64,000 bases of DNA from JAPKZH01 sp963715635 (GCA_963715635.1 OY970261.1:2480001-2544000); one strand, 5' to 3'; shown: positions 1 to 9,586, counted from the stretch's first letter. Notes: a model not told the origin generated them from the letters alone. Program-made: numbers and translations.

Positions 1-68
1 CTCCTTAGCCATAAAAAAAGTTTAATCCTTTTTTACCGGAAAATTCAAGAAAAATTTATGACAAACTT

Positions 69-134
69 GGGGTCAAACCTACTCATTACGCATTCTCCAG
101 GGAGAATGGCTGCGTAAAGAGTAGGTTTGACCCC
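69..134. repeat. GGGGTCAAACC-family palindrome, copy 1
   Basis: A 66-nt inverted repeat with 24-nt arms (69-92 and 111-134) that differ at one position. The ends read GGGGTCAAACCTACTC and its complement. The copy at 12685-12750 has the same length and nearly the same arms, and a third relative lies at 19220-19300. It sits 49 nt upstream of the smc start, in otherwise gene-free sequence (1-183). It resembles REP-type palindromes moved in trans by Y1 transposases, but no transposase is visible in the window. Confidence 0.85.
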
Positions 135-183
135 GATTCCTCTTTCGAATACAATAACTCCCTCTGGAATCTGGGATAGAATC

Positions 184-3100
184 ATGATCATCAAAAAACT
201 CGAGCTGCAGGGGTTCAAGACGTTTCCCGAACGCACCAAAATCGTCTTCCATACCGGCATCACGGCCATCATCGGCCCCAACGGCACCGGCAAGAGCAAC
301 ATCGTCGAATCGATCCAGTGGATCCTGGGCGGTCATCGGGTCCGGTCGGTGCGGGGCGAGAAAATCGACGATGCCATCTTCACCGGCAACGCCAAATGCC
401 CGGCCTTGGGTATGGCCGATGCCACCCTTTTCCTTCAAAACGCCGAAGAAGAGCTCCAGATCAACCACCGCGCCTTCCGCACGGGCGAGAGCGAGTATCG
501 GTTGAACGGCAAGGTCGTCCGGCTCAAGGACATCCAGGACGAGCTCTGGAAAAAATCCATTTCCGAGAACAAATACTTCGTCATCGAGCAGGGCGCCATC
601 GGCACATTCGTCACCTCCAAGCCGACCGAAAAAAGGGCCCTGATCGAGGAGGCCGCGGGCACAGCCTATTACAAGGATAAAAAACGGCAGGCCGAGAACA
701 AGCTCGAGGGTTCCGAACAGAACCTGGTCCGGCTCGAGGACATCATCGCCGAGGTGGCCAAGGCAAAAAATTCCCTCCAGCGCCAGGCCAGCGCCGCCGA
801 AAAATACAGAAAGCTGCGTGAGCGGATCCGGGAGCTCACGGCCCTGCACTTTCGCCGCAAGAACGAGCAACTCCTCCTGGCCCAGCAGGACGTCCAAACC
901 CATCACGATGAAAGCCTGGCCAACGAGCGCCAACGGCTGGCCCGCCTAACGGCAGAGGAAAAAGCCGTCAACGAAAAGCGCACGGAAGCCTGGGAGCTCG
1001 ATCAATCGCTCAAGCAGGGTCGGGAGAACCTGTTCACCTTCCGGTCGCAGGTCGCCCGCCTCGAAGCGGAAAGAGAACGGGAGTCCAAGCGCATCGAATT
1101 CTTCGAGGAAAATCGGAGGAAAGCGGCTGCCGATGCCGACGGACTCCTGGCTGAGCTGCTCATCCTGGAGCGCGACCTCATCAAGGCCCAGGAAGACTTC
1201 CACGCGAATACGCAGACAATCGCCCAAAAACGGCGCGAGGCTGACGAGGCCGAGCTCGGCCTTCAGGAAACCGAAGCCAAAATCGCGCCCTGGGCAAAAA
1301 AAGTGGAGGACTTGCGCAGCGAATATCTGCAGAAGTTTGCCGAAATGACGGAAGCCAGGAACGAGGGCGCCAAGATCGAGAAAGAGCTGGAGCTCGTCCG
1401 GCGCCAGGAACAAAAAATCCGGATCAGGCAAAAAGAATCGCAGGCCGCGCTCGAGGCGAAGGCCAAAGAAGCCGAGGCGCAACGCAGCGAGCGGGTCCAG
1501 ACCCAACGGCTCCTGACCGAGAAAGAGGAAGCCCTCGCCGACCTGAAACAAATGCTGACTGTCGTCTCATCCACCATCGAGAGCCTCCAGGCGAAGATTC
1601 GCGAGCTCAAGGACAAACGGGACGAGGACGCTTACCATCTCCAGACCCTGAGAAAGCTGGAAGAAAAAGAGCGCGCCGCGGAACCCTCCCAGGATGTCGA
1701 GGGCGCCATGGGGTTTTTCACCGACCTGGTCGAGTCTGACCCGGCCGATGCCCCGCTCATCGACGTTTTCTGGAAAGAAGAGGCGAGGGCAACCATTATC
1801 CCCGCCGAGGAGATCCTGAAAAACTTAAGCGGCCGGGAGATCAAGGGCAGCTTCCTGCTCATCGCCCCGCTCAAAAAAGAACACGTCCCCCAGGCCTTTG
1901 CCCAGCACCCGGACGTCGTCGGGATGCTCAAATCCCGGCTGCGGCCGAGCGCCCGGATCCAGGACCGCATGCCCGAGCTCCAGGACGCCGTGATCGTCAA
2001 CAGCATCAGGTCTGCGATCAAACTCTGGCTCCAATTCCCCACGTTCAATTACATCTCCCTTAACGGCGACCTCCTGCTCTCCACGGGCCTCCTCAGGCTG
2101 GGGCAGAGAAAAGAAGGCCTGTTCACCCTTCACCAGGAAATCAAAGAGCTGGAGAAAAAAATCGCCCAGCGCGATGCGGACATCCAGCCGTTTGCCCGGG
2201 AGCTGGAGACGAACGGCCGCGAGAAGCAAAAACTGGAAATCAGCATCCAAAGCGAAACCGTCCTCATGGGCGGCATTCGCCAAAAGCTCCAGGGGTTCGA
2301 ACAGAACCTGGCCCTGATCCAGGTCGAGAAGGAAAAACACCAAAACGACCTGGCCCTTTTTGGCCATGAGCTCGATGTCCTGGCCATGGACAAACGGGTT
2401 TTCTTGGAGAGGCTCGAATTCCATTCAAAAATCATCCGCGACCTGGAGGAACAAGAGACCGCCCTGAAGGGCCGGGCCGAGACCGAAGAAAAGGAATTCG
2501 CCCGCCACCAGGAAAAAACGAACCAGGACGCCAAGAATATCCTGGAGCAGCGGGGAGCGATGGACGTTCTTCAAGAAAAAATCAACCACCTTCAGGACCT
2601 GGCCAAGAACCTCGGCCAGAGGAAAGAAGGCACGACCACTAAAATCAAATCCCTCCAGGAAGAGATCCGGAATGCCGAGGACGAGGAGGCGCGCCTGAAA
2701 GCCCTCATCGTCGGATTGGTCGAAAAAGCCAAAACGCACGAAGAGGAAAAAACCCGGCAGGACGCCCTGCTCGGACAGAATGAGGTCCGGCTGGATGAGC
2801 TCCAGCTGGGCTTGGCCGCGGCCGAGGCCGGCCTCAAGAAAATCCGCGAAGATTACGAACAACAAAAGGACGAGCGGATAAAATGGGAAATCCGGAAGGC
2901 CGAGATCGACCGCGACCTGGTCAACCTGGAGGAAACCTGCTGGCAGGAGCTCAAAAAAACGCTCCAGGAACTCAAATCCGAAACGCCGGCCCCCGGAGCG
3001 CCAGAGGGCGACGTCGAAGCCGAGCTGGAAGAGGCCAAAGAAAGACTCCTCAAATACGGCGCCGTCAACCTCATGGCGGAGGAAGAATTCCTGGCTCAGA

Positions 3101-3675
3101 AAGAGCGCCACGACTTCCTCATCCTGCAAAGGACCGACCTCAAGGAGTCGATCTCCCAGACCAAGGAAGCCATCCTGAAGATCGACGAGGAAAGCCGGCA
3201 GCGGTTCCAGACGGCGCTGGCCGAAATCAACAAGAATTTCCAGGATTTGTTCGCCATGCTCTTCAAGGGAGGGACGGCCGAATTGACTCTCCTCGACGAA
3301 AATAATCCCCTGGAGAGCGGCGTCGACGTCGTGGCTCAGCCGCCCGGAAAGAAAGTCCAGAACATGGGGCTGCTGTCCGGCGGCGAAAAATCGCTGACCA
3401 GCCTGGCCTTTCTCTTCGCCCTCTTCCGCTACAAGCCGACGCCGTTCTGCATCCTGGACGAGGTCGATGCCGCGCTCGACGAAGTCAACCTCGCCCGGTT
3501 CCTGGATTTGATGAAACAGATCAAGTCCGAAACCCAGTTCATCATCATCACCCACAACTATAAGACCATGGAAGTCGCCGACTACATCTACGGGACGACC
3601 ATGGAAGAGCCGAACGTCACGAAAATCTTTTCCATGAAATTCGAGAAAAAGGGGGATGCCGAAAAAGTTGACTAA
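184..3675 (+). CDS. smc: Chromosome segregation protein SMC
   Basis: ATPase of the condensin-like SMC complex, which compacts and segregates the chromosome. The 1163-residue product has the full SMC plan: an N-terminal head with Walker A GPNGTGKS at residues 31-38, a long charged coiled coil, a hinge at roughly 500-640, a second coiled coil, and a C-terminal head with signature LLSGGEKS near 1062 and Walker B FCILDEVDAALDE near 1089. The frame stays open 19 codons further upstream, but those codons lie partly in the palindrome and lack family similarity. The ATG at 184 gives the usual MIIKKLELQGFK start. No scpA or scpB is adjacent. The 3' end overlaps the next gene by 20 nt. Confidence 0.97.
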   Translation: MIIKKLELQGFKTFPERTKIVFHTGITAIIGPNGTGKSNIVESIQWILGGHRVRSVRGEKIDDAIFTGNAKCPALGMADATLFLQNAEEELQINHRAFRTGESEYRLNGKVVRLKDIQDELWKKSISENKYFVIEQGAIGTFVTSKPTEKRALIEEAAGTAYYKDKKRQAENKLEGSEQNLVRLEDIIAEVAKAKNSLQRQASAAEKYRKLRERIRELTALHFRRKNEQLLLAQQDVQTHHDESLANERQRLARLTAEEKAVNEKRTEAWELDQSLKQGRENLFTFRSQVARLEAERERESKRIEFFEENRRKAAADADGLLAELLILERDLIKAQEDFHANTQTIAQKRREADEAELGLQETEAKIAPWAKKVEDLRSEYLQKFAEMTEARNEGAKIEKELELVRRQEQKIRIRQKESQAALEAKAKEAEAQRSERVQTQRLLTEKEEALADLKQMLTVVSSTIESLQAKIRELKDKRDEDAYHLQTLRKLEEKERAAEPSQDVEGAMGFFTDLVESDPADAPLIDVFWKEEARATIIPAEEILKNLSGREIKGSFLLIAPLKKEHVPQAFAQHPDVVGMLKSRLRPSARIQDRMPELQDAVIVNSIRSAIKLWLQFPTFNYISLNGDLLLSTGLLRLGQRKEGLFTLHQEIKELEKKIAQRDADIQPFARELETNGREKQKLEISIQSETVLMGGIRQKLQGFEQNLALIQVEKEKHQNDLALFGHELDVLAMDKRVFLERLEFHSKIIRDLEEQETALKGRAETEEKEFARHQEKTNQDAKNILEQRGAMDVLQEKINHLQDLAKNLGQRKEGTTTKIKSLQEEIRNAEDEEARLKALIVGLVEKAKTHEEEKTRQDALLGQNEVRLDELQLGLAAAEAGLKKIREDYEQQKDERIKWEIRKAEIDRDLVNLEETCWQELKKTLQELKSETPAPGAPEGDVEAELEEAKERLLKYGAVNLMAEEEFLAQKERHDFLILQRTDLKESISQTKEAILKIDEESRQRFQTALAEINKNFQDLFAMLFKGGTAELTLLDENNPLESGVDVVAQPPGKKVQNMGLLSGGEKSLTSLAFLFALFRYKPTPFCILDEVDAALDEVNLARFLDLMKQIKSETQFIIITHNYKTMEVADYIYGTTMEEPNVTKIFSMKFEKKGDAEKVD

Positions 3676-5146
3676 GGTCCAGCTTTACGTCCCGCCCGGC
3701 GGATACTTCGCCGAACGCTGGACAAAGGGCTCCTCCATGCCGCCGCTGGGGCTTCTCTCGCTCGGCGCCGTGCTGGAAAAGGAAGGAATCCCGGTCGAGA
3801 TCGTGCCCACCGATATCTTGGGCATGGGTTGGGGGGATATTCAGCGGAAAATCAAGCAGGATAAGCCCGACATCATCGGCGTCACCATCACCACCGAAAA
3901 CCGCTTCCAGAGTTTCAAGCTCATCCGGCTGGCGAAAAAGGCGTATCCGGGGGCGCTGACCGTGCTGGGCGGGCCGCACGCCTCGATGGCGGCCGACGAC
4001 TGCCTGGAACATATTGCCGAAATCGATGTGGTGGTGAGGGGCGAAGGCGAACTGACGATGCTCGAAATATGTCGAGCTTGGGAGAAGAAACAGGACTTGA
4101 TCCCGCTGGCCGATATAAAAGGGCTCTCCTTCAGGGGCGACGGTAAAATCCAGTCCAATCCGCCGCGCCCGCCCATTCTCGACCTCGACAGCCTTCCCTA
4201 CCCTGCCTTCCATTTGGTGCCGTTTGAAAAATATAATTTTCGGTTCGAAGTGCCCGGCCACGGCCCGCTGCCCGCGGTCAACGTCATGACCAGCCGCGGA
4301 TGTCCCTTCAACTGCAGCTTCTGTGCGACGCCCATCAACTGGGGCCGGCATGTCCGGATGCGGAGTCCGGAACATGTCGTCCATGAAATCGAGCAGCTCA
4401 AGGAACGGTTCGGCATCCAAGTCGTCTTCTTCTTCGACGATACGTTTAACGCCAGCCCGAAACGCGCCGAGGCAATCTGCGACCTGATCATCGCCCGGAA
4501 GCTCGATATCTTCTTCAAGTGCGATGTGCGGATCGACATCATGAGCAAGCCGCTGCTGGAGAAGATGAAACGGGCCGGGCTGTTTCATCTTTCGTTTGGG
4601 ATCGAGGCCGGCTCCGAGCGCGTCCGCAACGAGATCGTCAACAAGAAAATCCAGATCGAGGATTTTCACAACCTGGTCCGATGGTGCCAGGAGCTCGCGA
4701 TCATCCCCAACGTTTTCTTCATCTTCAGCCATCCGACAGAGACGTGGCCGGAAGCCCAGGAGACGATCAAGATCATCGAGCAGTACAAGGACGGGATCGA
4801 GGGCTCGATCGCCATCCTCCACATCTACCCCGGGACGCCTCTCGAAAAGACGGCGCGCGAGTCCGGGTTCCTTCCCAAAAACTTTTCCTGGACAAAACGG
4901 TATTTTTCAAAAATAATCACATTGCCCATGGCCCAAGGCGACATCCCCCTCTATATGGATAAGCTGACGTGGGGTCAGATGAGCGAGCTCGTCCTGCGCT
5001 GGTCGCTCAGCGCCCAAAAAACATCCCTCCTCAAAAAGGTGCCGAGCGCCCTCAAGCACGTTCGCTCCCTGGGCGACATCAAGCGCTATACGATCATGGC
5101 TTGGGTTTATATGAAACTGAAAGCCAAAAAACTTTTTAAAAAATAA
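3656..5146 (+). CDS. B12-binding domain radical SAM protein
   Basis: A 496-residue enzyme of the BchE/Elp3-like cobalamin-binding radical SAM class. Residues 1-150 form a B12-binding-like Rossmann domain (PPLGLLSLGAVLEKEG; GGPHAS). The radical SAM core follows, with the cluster motif C216-x3-C220-x2-C223 in SRGCPFNCSFC, then FFDDTFNASPKRA and GIEAGSERVRN. Such enzymes use a 4Fe-4S cluster and SAM to methylate or rearrange unactivated carbons, often in lipid or hopanoid modification; the substrate cannot be read from the sequence. The start overlaps the smc 3' end, so the two are probably cotranscribed. The tail is basic (KLKAKKLFKK). Confidence 0.9.
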   Translation: MPKKLTKVQLYVPPGGYFAERWTKGSSMPPLGLLSLGAVLEKEGIPVEIVPTDILGMGWGDIQRKIKQDKPDIIGVTITTENRFQSFKLIRLAKKAYPGALTVLGGPHASMAADDCLEHIAEIDVVVRGEGELTMLEICRAWEKKQDLIPLADIKGLSFRGDGKIQSNPPRPPILDLDSLPYPAFHLVPFEKYNFRFEVPGHGPLPAVNVMTSRGCPFNCSFCATPINWGRHVRMRSPEHVVHEIEQLKERFGIQVVFFFDDTFNASPKRAEAICDLIIARKLDIFFKCDVRIDIMSKPLLEKMKRAGLFHLSFGIEAGSERVRNEIVNKKIQIEDFHNLVRWCQELAIIPNVFFIFSHPTETWPEAQETIKIIEQYKDGIEGSIAILHIYPGTPLEKTARESGFLPKNFSWTKRYFSKIITLPMAQGDIPLYMDKLTWGQMSELVLRWSLSAQKTSLLKKVPSALKHVRSLGDIKRYTIMAWVYMKLKAKKLFKK

Positions 5147-5152
5147 AAAAAT

Positions 5153-5181
5153 GGGGACACGGACCATTGGCACGTGTCCCC
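5153..5181. repeat. GGGGACACG palindrome
   Basis: Inverted repeat GGGGACACG / CGTGTCCCC with an 11-nt loop, between the radical SAM gene and the symporter gene. It begins with the same GGGGAC as the palindromes at 9548 and 12884. There is no clear T-run after it, so it is listed as a repeat; it could still slow transcription. Confidence 0.6.
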
Positions 5182-5223
5182 GGCGCTTTCTTTATTTTAT
5201 GACATTTTTGAAAGGAGTGGGAG

Positions 5224-6702
5224 ATGTCGGGAACATGGTATATGGTCATCATTCTTTTGTATCTCCTGGTGCTGACCGTCTTCAACTTCATCCGGGCCAG
5301 GCGCATCAAAAGCCAGGAAGACTTCATGGTGGCCGGCCGCAGCTTGAAATGGTCGGTTATGGTCTTCACCCTCATCTGCACATGGATCGGCTCGGGCACG
5401 TTCATCGCCGGGGCGGAATTCGCGGCCAAAGCGGGTTTCTCGGCGCTGTGGCTGGCGGCAGGGGCCTGGGTGGGAATCATCCTGATCTATTTCCTGACCG
5501 CTAAAATCCAGACCTTCGGCCAGTACACGATAGGCGATATTCTCGAAGCGCGCTTCGGGCCGGTGGCGCGCGTTTTCGGGGCTTTCGCCCTGCTCATCTC
5601 CTTCACCGTGATCGTTTCCTATCAGTTCGTGGCCGGAGGATTTATCCTCAATGTGATCTCGGACGGAAAGATTTCGGCTTCAACCGGCACGATGATCGCC
5701 GCGCTTTTTGTCATCCTCTTCACGGCGCTGGGCGGAATGATGGCCATCGCCTATACGGACCTGCCCAACGGGATCATCATCGTCCTGGCCTGCCTGCTCG
5801 CGGTTCCTTTCGTCTATTCCGCGGCGGGTGGTTTTGCCCAGGCCACCAAGGTCCTTGATCCCGGCTATTTTGCCGCGGTCAACAGCCAGTTCGGAGCTCA
5901 TCCCGTACTCAAAGTCGGCGGATATTTCCTGTCCACCTTGTTCCTGCTCCTGGGCGTCCAGAGCATGTACCAGAAATTCTACAGCGCCAAATCCGCCAAG
6001 GACGCCAAAAAAGCCGTGGTCTGGTGGACGCTCGGCACAATCTTTGTGGAAACAGTGGTCGTTGTCATCGCCGTTTTCGCCTACAGCATGTTCAAGGGCC
6101 AGATTGACCTGACGATCCCCAAAGAAGGCGGAAAAGTCGTGTTGATGGCCGCGAGAAGCCTGGTGCCCTTTCCGGTCGGCGTGCTGCTGCTCGGTGCGGC
6201 CTGCGCCGTCGTCATCTCCACCGGCATGAATTACCTCCTCTCCCCTTCGACAAACATCATGCGGGATATCTACCAGAGGTTCATCAAAAAAGATGCCAGC
6301 CAGAAGACCATGATCGCCCTCCAGAAAGTCATCATCGTTTTGCTCGGACTCATCGCCTTCTTCCTGGCCACTCAGCTGACCTCGGTCCTTAGCCAGGCCT
6401 TATTTGCATATACAATATACGGAGTCGCCATCACCCCGACGTTGATCGCCGCCCTGGCCTGGAAACGGGCGACAAAAGCGGGCGGAATCGTCTCCATTAT
6501 TTCCGGAACGGCGGCCTGCATATTGTTAAAAATTATGGCCGGAGTCCTTCCCCCTGGCAAAGCCCCCGACGGCGATCCATGGGGAATTCCGATCATTTAT
6601 CCGGCTCTCGCCGTTTCGATCACCACCTTGGTTGTCGTCAGCCTCCTGACACCGAAGCCGAAGCGGGAGGAGTTGGAGAAATTTTTCCCGAAGAAAAAGT
6701 GA
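5224..6702 (+). CDS. Sodium:solute symporter (SSS family)
   Basis: A 492-residue inner-membrane transporter with about 13 hydrophobic segments and the SSS fold, including RARRIKSQEDFMVAGRSLKW after TM1 and ICTWIGSGTFIAGAEFAA in the sodium-site region. It resembles proline/pantothenate-type sodium symporters; the substrate is unknown. The start has a strong Shine-Dalgarno (AAGGAG, with GGGAG just before the ATG). Its TGA overlaps the ATG of the downstream deacetylase by one base, so the two are translationally coupled, hinting that the transporter imports an acetylated compound or moves its product. Confidence 0.93.
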   Translation: MSGTWYMVIILLYLLVLTVFNFIRARRIKSQEDFMVAGRSLKWSVMVFTLICTWIGSGTFIAGAEFAAKAGFSALWLAAGAWVGIILIYFLTAKIQTFGQYTIGDILEARFGPVARVFGAFALLISFTVIVSYQFVAGGFILNVISDGKISASTGTMIAALFVILFTALGGMMAIAYTDLPNGIIIVLACLLAVPFVYSAAGGFAQATKVLDPGYFAAVNSQFGAHPVLKVGGYFLSTLFLLLGVQSMYQKFYSAKSAKDAKKAVVWWTLGTIFVETVVVVIAVFAYSMFKGQIDLTIPKEGGKVVLMAARSLVPFPVGVLLLGAACAVVISTGMNYLLSPSTNIMRDIYQRFIKKDASQKTMIALQKVIIVLLGLIAFFLATQLTSVLSQALFAYTIYGVAITPTLIAALAWKRATKAGGIVSIISGTAACILLKIMAGVLPPGKAPDGDPWGIPIIYPALAVSITTLVVVSLLTPKPKREELEKFFPKKK

Positions 6703-7730
6703 TGACCACAGGAATCGTTAAAGACTTACGTTATTTGGGGCACGACATGGGGCCGTATCACGTCGAGAGCCCCCAGAGGCTGGAAGCGATCTACAAAATG
6801 ATCGAAAGGGAAATTACCTTCCCCCTCATGGTCATCGAGCCGCGCCCGGCGACAGAGGAAGAGATAGGGTTCATCCACAGTCCCTCCTATGTCAAGTTCA
6901 TCGGGCAGACAGCGGGCAAGGAACGGACCTACCTCGATCCGGACACATCGACGTCGGCCAACTCCTACGAAGCCGCGCTTCTCGCAGCGGGCGGCCTGCT
7001 GAAAGCGGCGGACCTGGTCATGGAGGGAAAAATCCGGAACGGGTTTGCCCTTGTCCGTCCCCCCGGCCATCATGCCGAGGTCGACCAGGCCAAAGGATTC
7101 TGCATTTTCAACAACGTGGCGATTGCAGCCGATTATCTCGTCCGGAAGCATGGGCTGAAACGGGTCCTGATCGCCGACTGGGACCTCCATCACGGAAACG
7201 GCACGCAGAATGCGTTTTATTTTCGGAACGACGTTTTGTTCTTTTCGACGCACCAATTTCCCTACTACCCTGGAAGCGGCGACTGGGACGAAGTCGGAGA
7301 GGAAGCAGGGGAAGGCTTTACGGTCAATGTCCCCATGAGCCCGGGAAAAACGGATGAAGAATATCTTTTTGTTTATAGGAACATCCTGGGTCCGATTGCG
7401 GCAGCCTATAAGCCTGAATTCATCCTGGTTTCCGCGGGTTTCGACATCTGCGCCGGCGATCCCCTGGGTGGAATGCTGGTCTCCGCAGAGGGATTCGGGG
7501 CCCTGGCGGCGGAACTTCTGGCAATGGCAGGGAAGCTGGCGCAGGGCAGGATCCTCTTTACCCTGGAAGGCGGATACAATCTCGAAGGCCTGGCGGATGG
7601 AGTGCAGGAGGTTTTGACGCAGCTTGCCACCCAAAAAGCCCCTCCGGCGATCAAATCTGATATTTGCATCGCCACCCAGAAAGAGATCTCCCCTGTAATC
7701 GACACCCAGAAGAGATTTTGGCCCCTTTAA
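6702..7730 (+). CDS. Histone deacetylase/acetylpolyamine amidohydrolase family protein
   Basis: A 342-residue zinc amidohydrolase of the HDAC/AcuC/AphA superfamily, removing acetyl groups from small amines or protein lysines. The catalytic features are present: RPPGHHAE (tandem His), the zinc-ligand segment DWDLHHGNGTQ, STHQFPYYPGSG, VSAGFD and LEGGYNLEGL. I take ATG 6702, which overlaps the symporter stop. The 41 codons upstream of it in this frame are out-of-frame symporter sequence. The last ~25 residues after LTQLAT look like a poorly conserved tail. The substrate is not deducible; coupling to an SSS symporter favours a small imported molecule. Confidence 0.92.
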   Translation: MTTGIVKDLRYLGHDMGPYHVESPQRLEAIYKMIEREITFPLMVIEPRPATEEEIGFIHSPSYVKFIGQTAGKERTYLDPDTSTSANSYEAALLAAGGLLKAADLVMEGKIRNGFALVRPPGHHAEVDQAKGFCIFNNVAIAADYLVRKHGLKRVLIADWDLHHGNGTQNAFYFRNDVLFFSTHQFPYYPGSGDWDEVGEEAGEGFTVNVPMSPGKTDEEYLFVYRNILGPIAAAYKPEFILVSAGFDICAGDPLGGMLVSAEGFGALAAELLAMAGKLAQGRILFTLEGGYNLEGLADGVQEVLTQLATQKAPPAIKSDICIATQKEISPVIDTQKRFWPL

Positions 7731-7836
7731 AGGGGGAGCCGCCGCAGCACAGAGCCCCCGGCGATGGCTAAAACTACACCCGTCCCCTTTTAAGGACAGA
7801 AAATACAGCTAAAAAAAGGAAAATCAGGCAGGGAAA

Positions 7837-7854
7837 TTGGTATATTTTTTGCAT
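7837..7854 (+). promoter_or_regulatory. Sigma-54 promoter of the DUF6600-like gene
   Basis: TTGG at 7837-7840, ten bases, then GC at 7851-7852: TTGGTATATTTTTTGCAT. The GG-N10-GC spacing and the TTGCA -12 box match the sigma-54 consensus. It lies about 27 nt before the ATG at 7881, with AAGGAG in between. Confidence 0.75.
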
Positions 7855-7880
7855 TAGAAGAGGGTGTAAGGAGAACGAAG

Positions 7881-9521
7881 ATGAAAAAGATAGCCGGAAT
7901 TATCCTGACGCTCTTTCTGCTGGTTTTTTTGGCAAATGCGCAGGAGACAAAATATGCGGGCAACTCCTTCGCCAGGCTGAGTTATATCAACGGCAATACC
8001 TATGTCCAGAGGGCCTCGGACCTCGGATATGAAGAAGGCGTGGTGAATACCCCGATCGCCGAAGGCGACAGGCTCGGCACGACCAACGGCCGGGCAGAAA
8101 TCTACCTGGGGAATAAAAATTACATCCGCCTGGATGAAAACACCAAAATCGATTTTCTCAACCTCCCCAAACGGGATGCCGGACTCATCCGGGTGCGCAA
8201 TTGGGCGGGCAATATTTACCTGGATGTCAACTTCCTGGAGAAGGAAAAAAGCATTGAGATCCTGACCACGGACGCCACGTTCTACATCCTGGATAAAGGC
8301 CTGTACCGGATCGATGTCAGAGAAAACAAAGAGACCGAGATCCTTGTCTTCCAAGGCGTCGTCGAAGCGGCCGGCGAAGACGGCTCCGTGCTCGTGAAAA
8401 AGTCGCAGCGGCTGACTGTCTCCGATGGACGGATTGTGAATCGACCGGCAGCCTTCTTTGCCGGGGCCGAAGATACCTTCGACCACTGGAATGGAGACAG
8501 GGCGTCCATCATCAACAGGCAGTTGGCCAAACGCTACCTCAGCGGTGAGCTTGAAGATTACGAGTATGAGTTGGATGAATACGGCGATTGGACCTATATG
8601 TCGCCTTACGGCTATGTCTGGTCACCCCGAGGGATGGCTGCCGACTGGCGGCCCTACTGGTACGGGCGCTGGGCCTGGATGCCCATGGCCGGCTGGACCT
8701 GGATTCCCTATGAACCCTGGGGCTGGAGCACATTCCACTACGGCCGGTGGCATTGGGGTTTGGGGATCGGCTGGTACTGGATCCCGATGAACGTCTGGGG
8801 GCCGGCCTGGGTGAACTGGTGGTGGGATTATGATTATTTCGCCTGGGCACCCATGAGCTGCTGGGGCTATCCAGTGTACGTCGTCGATAATGTCTTTTAT
8901 GGCCGGGGCTACAACGGCGACCGCTTCTATAATTCGCGGGCGCTGACCGTCGTTCACAAGAACCAGCTCCAGGCCAAGGATGTGCAGAGGGCCGCGCTGG
9001 GCCGGGACGTGATCAAGAATCTGGGCAAGATTGAGCTCAAGGAGCGCAGCCTCGCCGCCCAGCCCTTCTCCAGCCGCAACCTCTCGATCGAGCAGGTGAA
9101 TGGGAAGAAAATGATCATGCGCCAGGGCGGCGAATCCATCGAGATGAAGCCAGCGATCATGCCCGGACGGGACATCAAACAGCAGGAGATGTCCGGCGCG
9201 ACCCGAACGGCAGAGCAGAGCGTCGAGAGAAGCGGGGCAACTTCGCGCAGCGGTGAAATCAGGAAAAAGGGAGACTCACCCCCGCCGGCCGTTCAGACGC
9301 CCCCCAATCCCGAAAGAAAAATCCGCAAGAAGCAAGACGGCGGGTCCGGCGAAGGCAGCTCATCGCTCTCGCGCAGTTCCTCCGTGAGAAGCTCGACCCC
9401 CAGCTATTCCACGCCTCGCAATAACACAACGAGAAGCGTGTCTGCTCCTTCGTCTTCGCGCGGGTCTTCTTCGGGAGGGCATTCTTCGCCGTCCAGATCA
9501 GGAAGCGTCAGAAAAAAATAG
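7881..9521 (+). CDS. Exported FecR/DUF6600-like protein rich in W/Y/G
   Basis: A 546-residue protein with a signal peptide (MKKIAGIILTLFLLVFLANA). Residues ~30-190 resemble a FecR-type domain (sensing its own charged surface; VEVNGK-like strands). Residues ~215-345 are a strikingly aromatic segment with repeats such as YGRWAWMP, GWTWIPYEPWGW, YGRWHW and GWYWIP, typical of DUF6600 proteins. The last ~130 residues are low-complexity Ser/Arg/Pro and probably disordered. It is likely periplasmic or surface-exposed; its function is unknown. A sigma-54 promoter at 7837 and a good Shine-Dalgarno precede it, so expression probably depends on an NtrC-type activator. Confidence 0.85.
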   Translation: MKKIAGIILTLFLLVFLANAQETKYAGNSFARLSYINGNTYVQRASDLGYEEGVVNTPIAEGDRLGTTNGRAEIYLGNKNYIRLDENTKIDFLNLPKRDAGLIRVRNWAGNIYLDVNFLEKEKSIEILTTDATFYILDKGLYRIDVRENKETEILVFQGVVEAAGEDGSVLVKKSQRLTVSDGRIVNRPAAFFAGAEDTFDHWNGDRASIINRQLAKRYLSGELEDYEYELDEYGDWTYMSPYGYVWSPRGMAADWRPYWYGRWAWMPMAGWTWIPYEPWGWSTFHYGRWHWGLGIGWYWIPMNVWGPAWVNWWWDYDYFAWAPMSCWGYPVYVVDNVFYGRGYNGDRFYNSRALTVVHKNQLQAKDVQRAALGRDVIKNLGKIELKERSLAAQPFSSRNLSIEQVNGKKMIMRQGGESIEMKPAIMPGRDIKQQEMSGATRTAEQSVERSGATSRSGEIRKKGDSPPPAVQTPPNPERKIRKKQDGGSGEGSSSLSRSSSVRSSTPSYSTPRNNTTRSVSAPSSSRGSSSGGHSSPSRSGSVRKK

Positions 9522-9547
9522 CCCCTCCGAAACCCTCATTGTCTATA

Positions 9548-9586
9548 GGGGACGGTTTGCCAAACGCAAACCGTCCCCCTTTTTTA
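9548..9586 (+). terminator. Hairpin of the GGGGACGG family, probable terminator
   Basis: Perfect 13-bp inverted repeat (9548-9560 and 9566-9578; GGGGACGGTTTGC arms, CAAAC loop) followed on the + strand by CCTTTTTT. It lies between the convergent DUF6600-like and PBP1A genes and would terminate the + strand gene. The arms share GGGGAC(G) with palindromes at 5153 and 12884, so it may be a mobile repeat serving as terminator. Confidence 0.75.

Noticed and set aside
2425..3555. Long open frame on the minus strand of smc
   Set aside because: The product is Leu/Val/Phe-rich and has no family similarity; it is the mirror of the coiled-coil coding sequence in a GC-rich gene.
3617..4822. 401-codon minus-strand frame opposite the radical SAM gene
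   Set aside because: It is antisense to a gene with clear catalytic motifs and shows Arg/Asp-rich composition typical of shadow frames.
5168..5180. TTGGCACG resembling a sigma-54 -24 box before the symporter gene
   Set aside because: It is part of the GGGGACACG palindrome and has no TTGC at the required distance.
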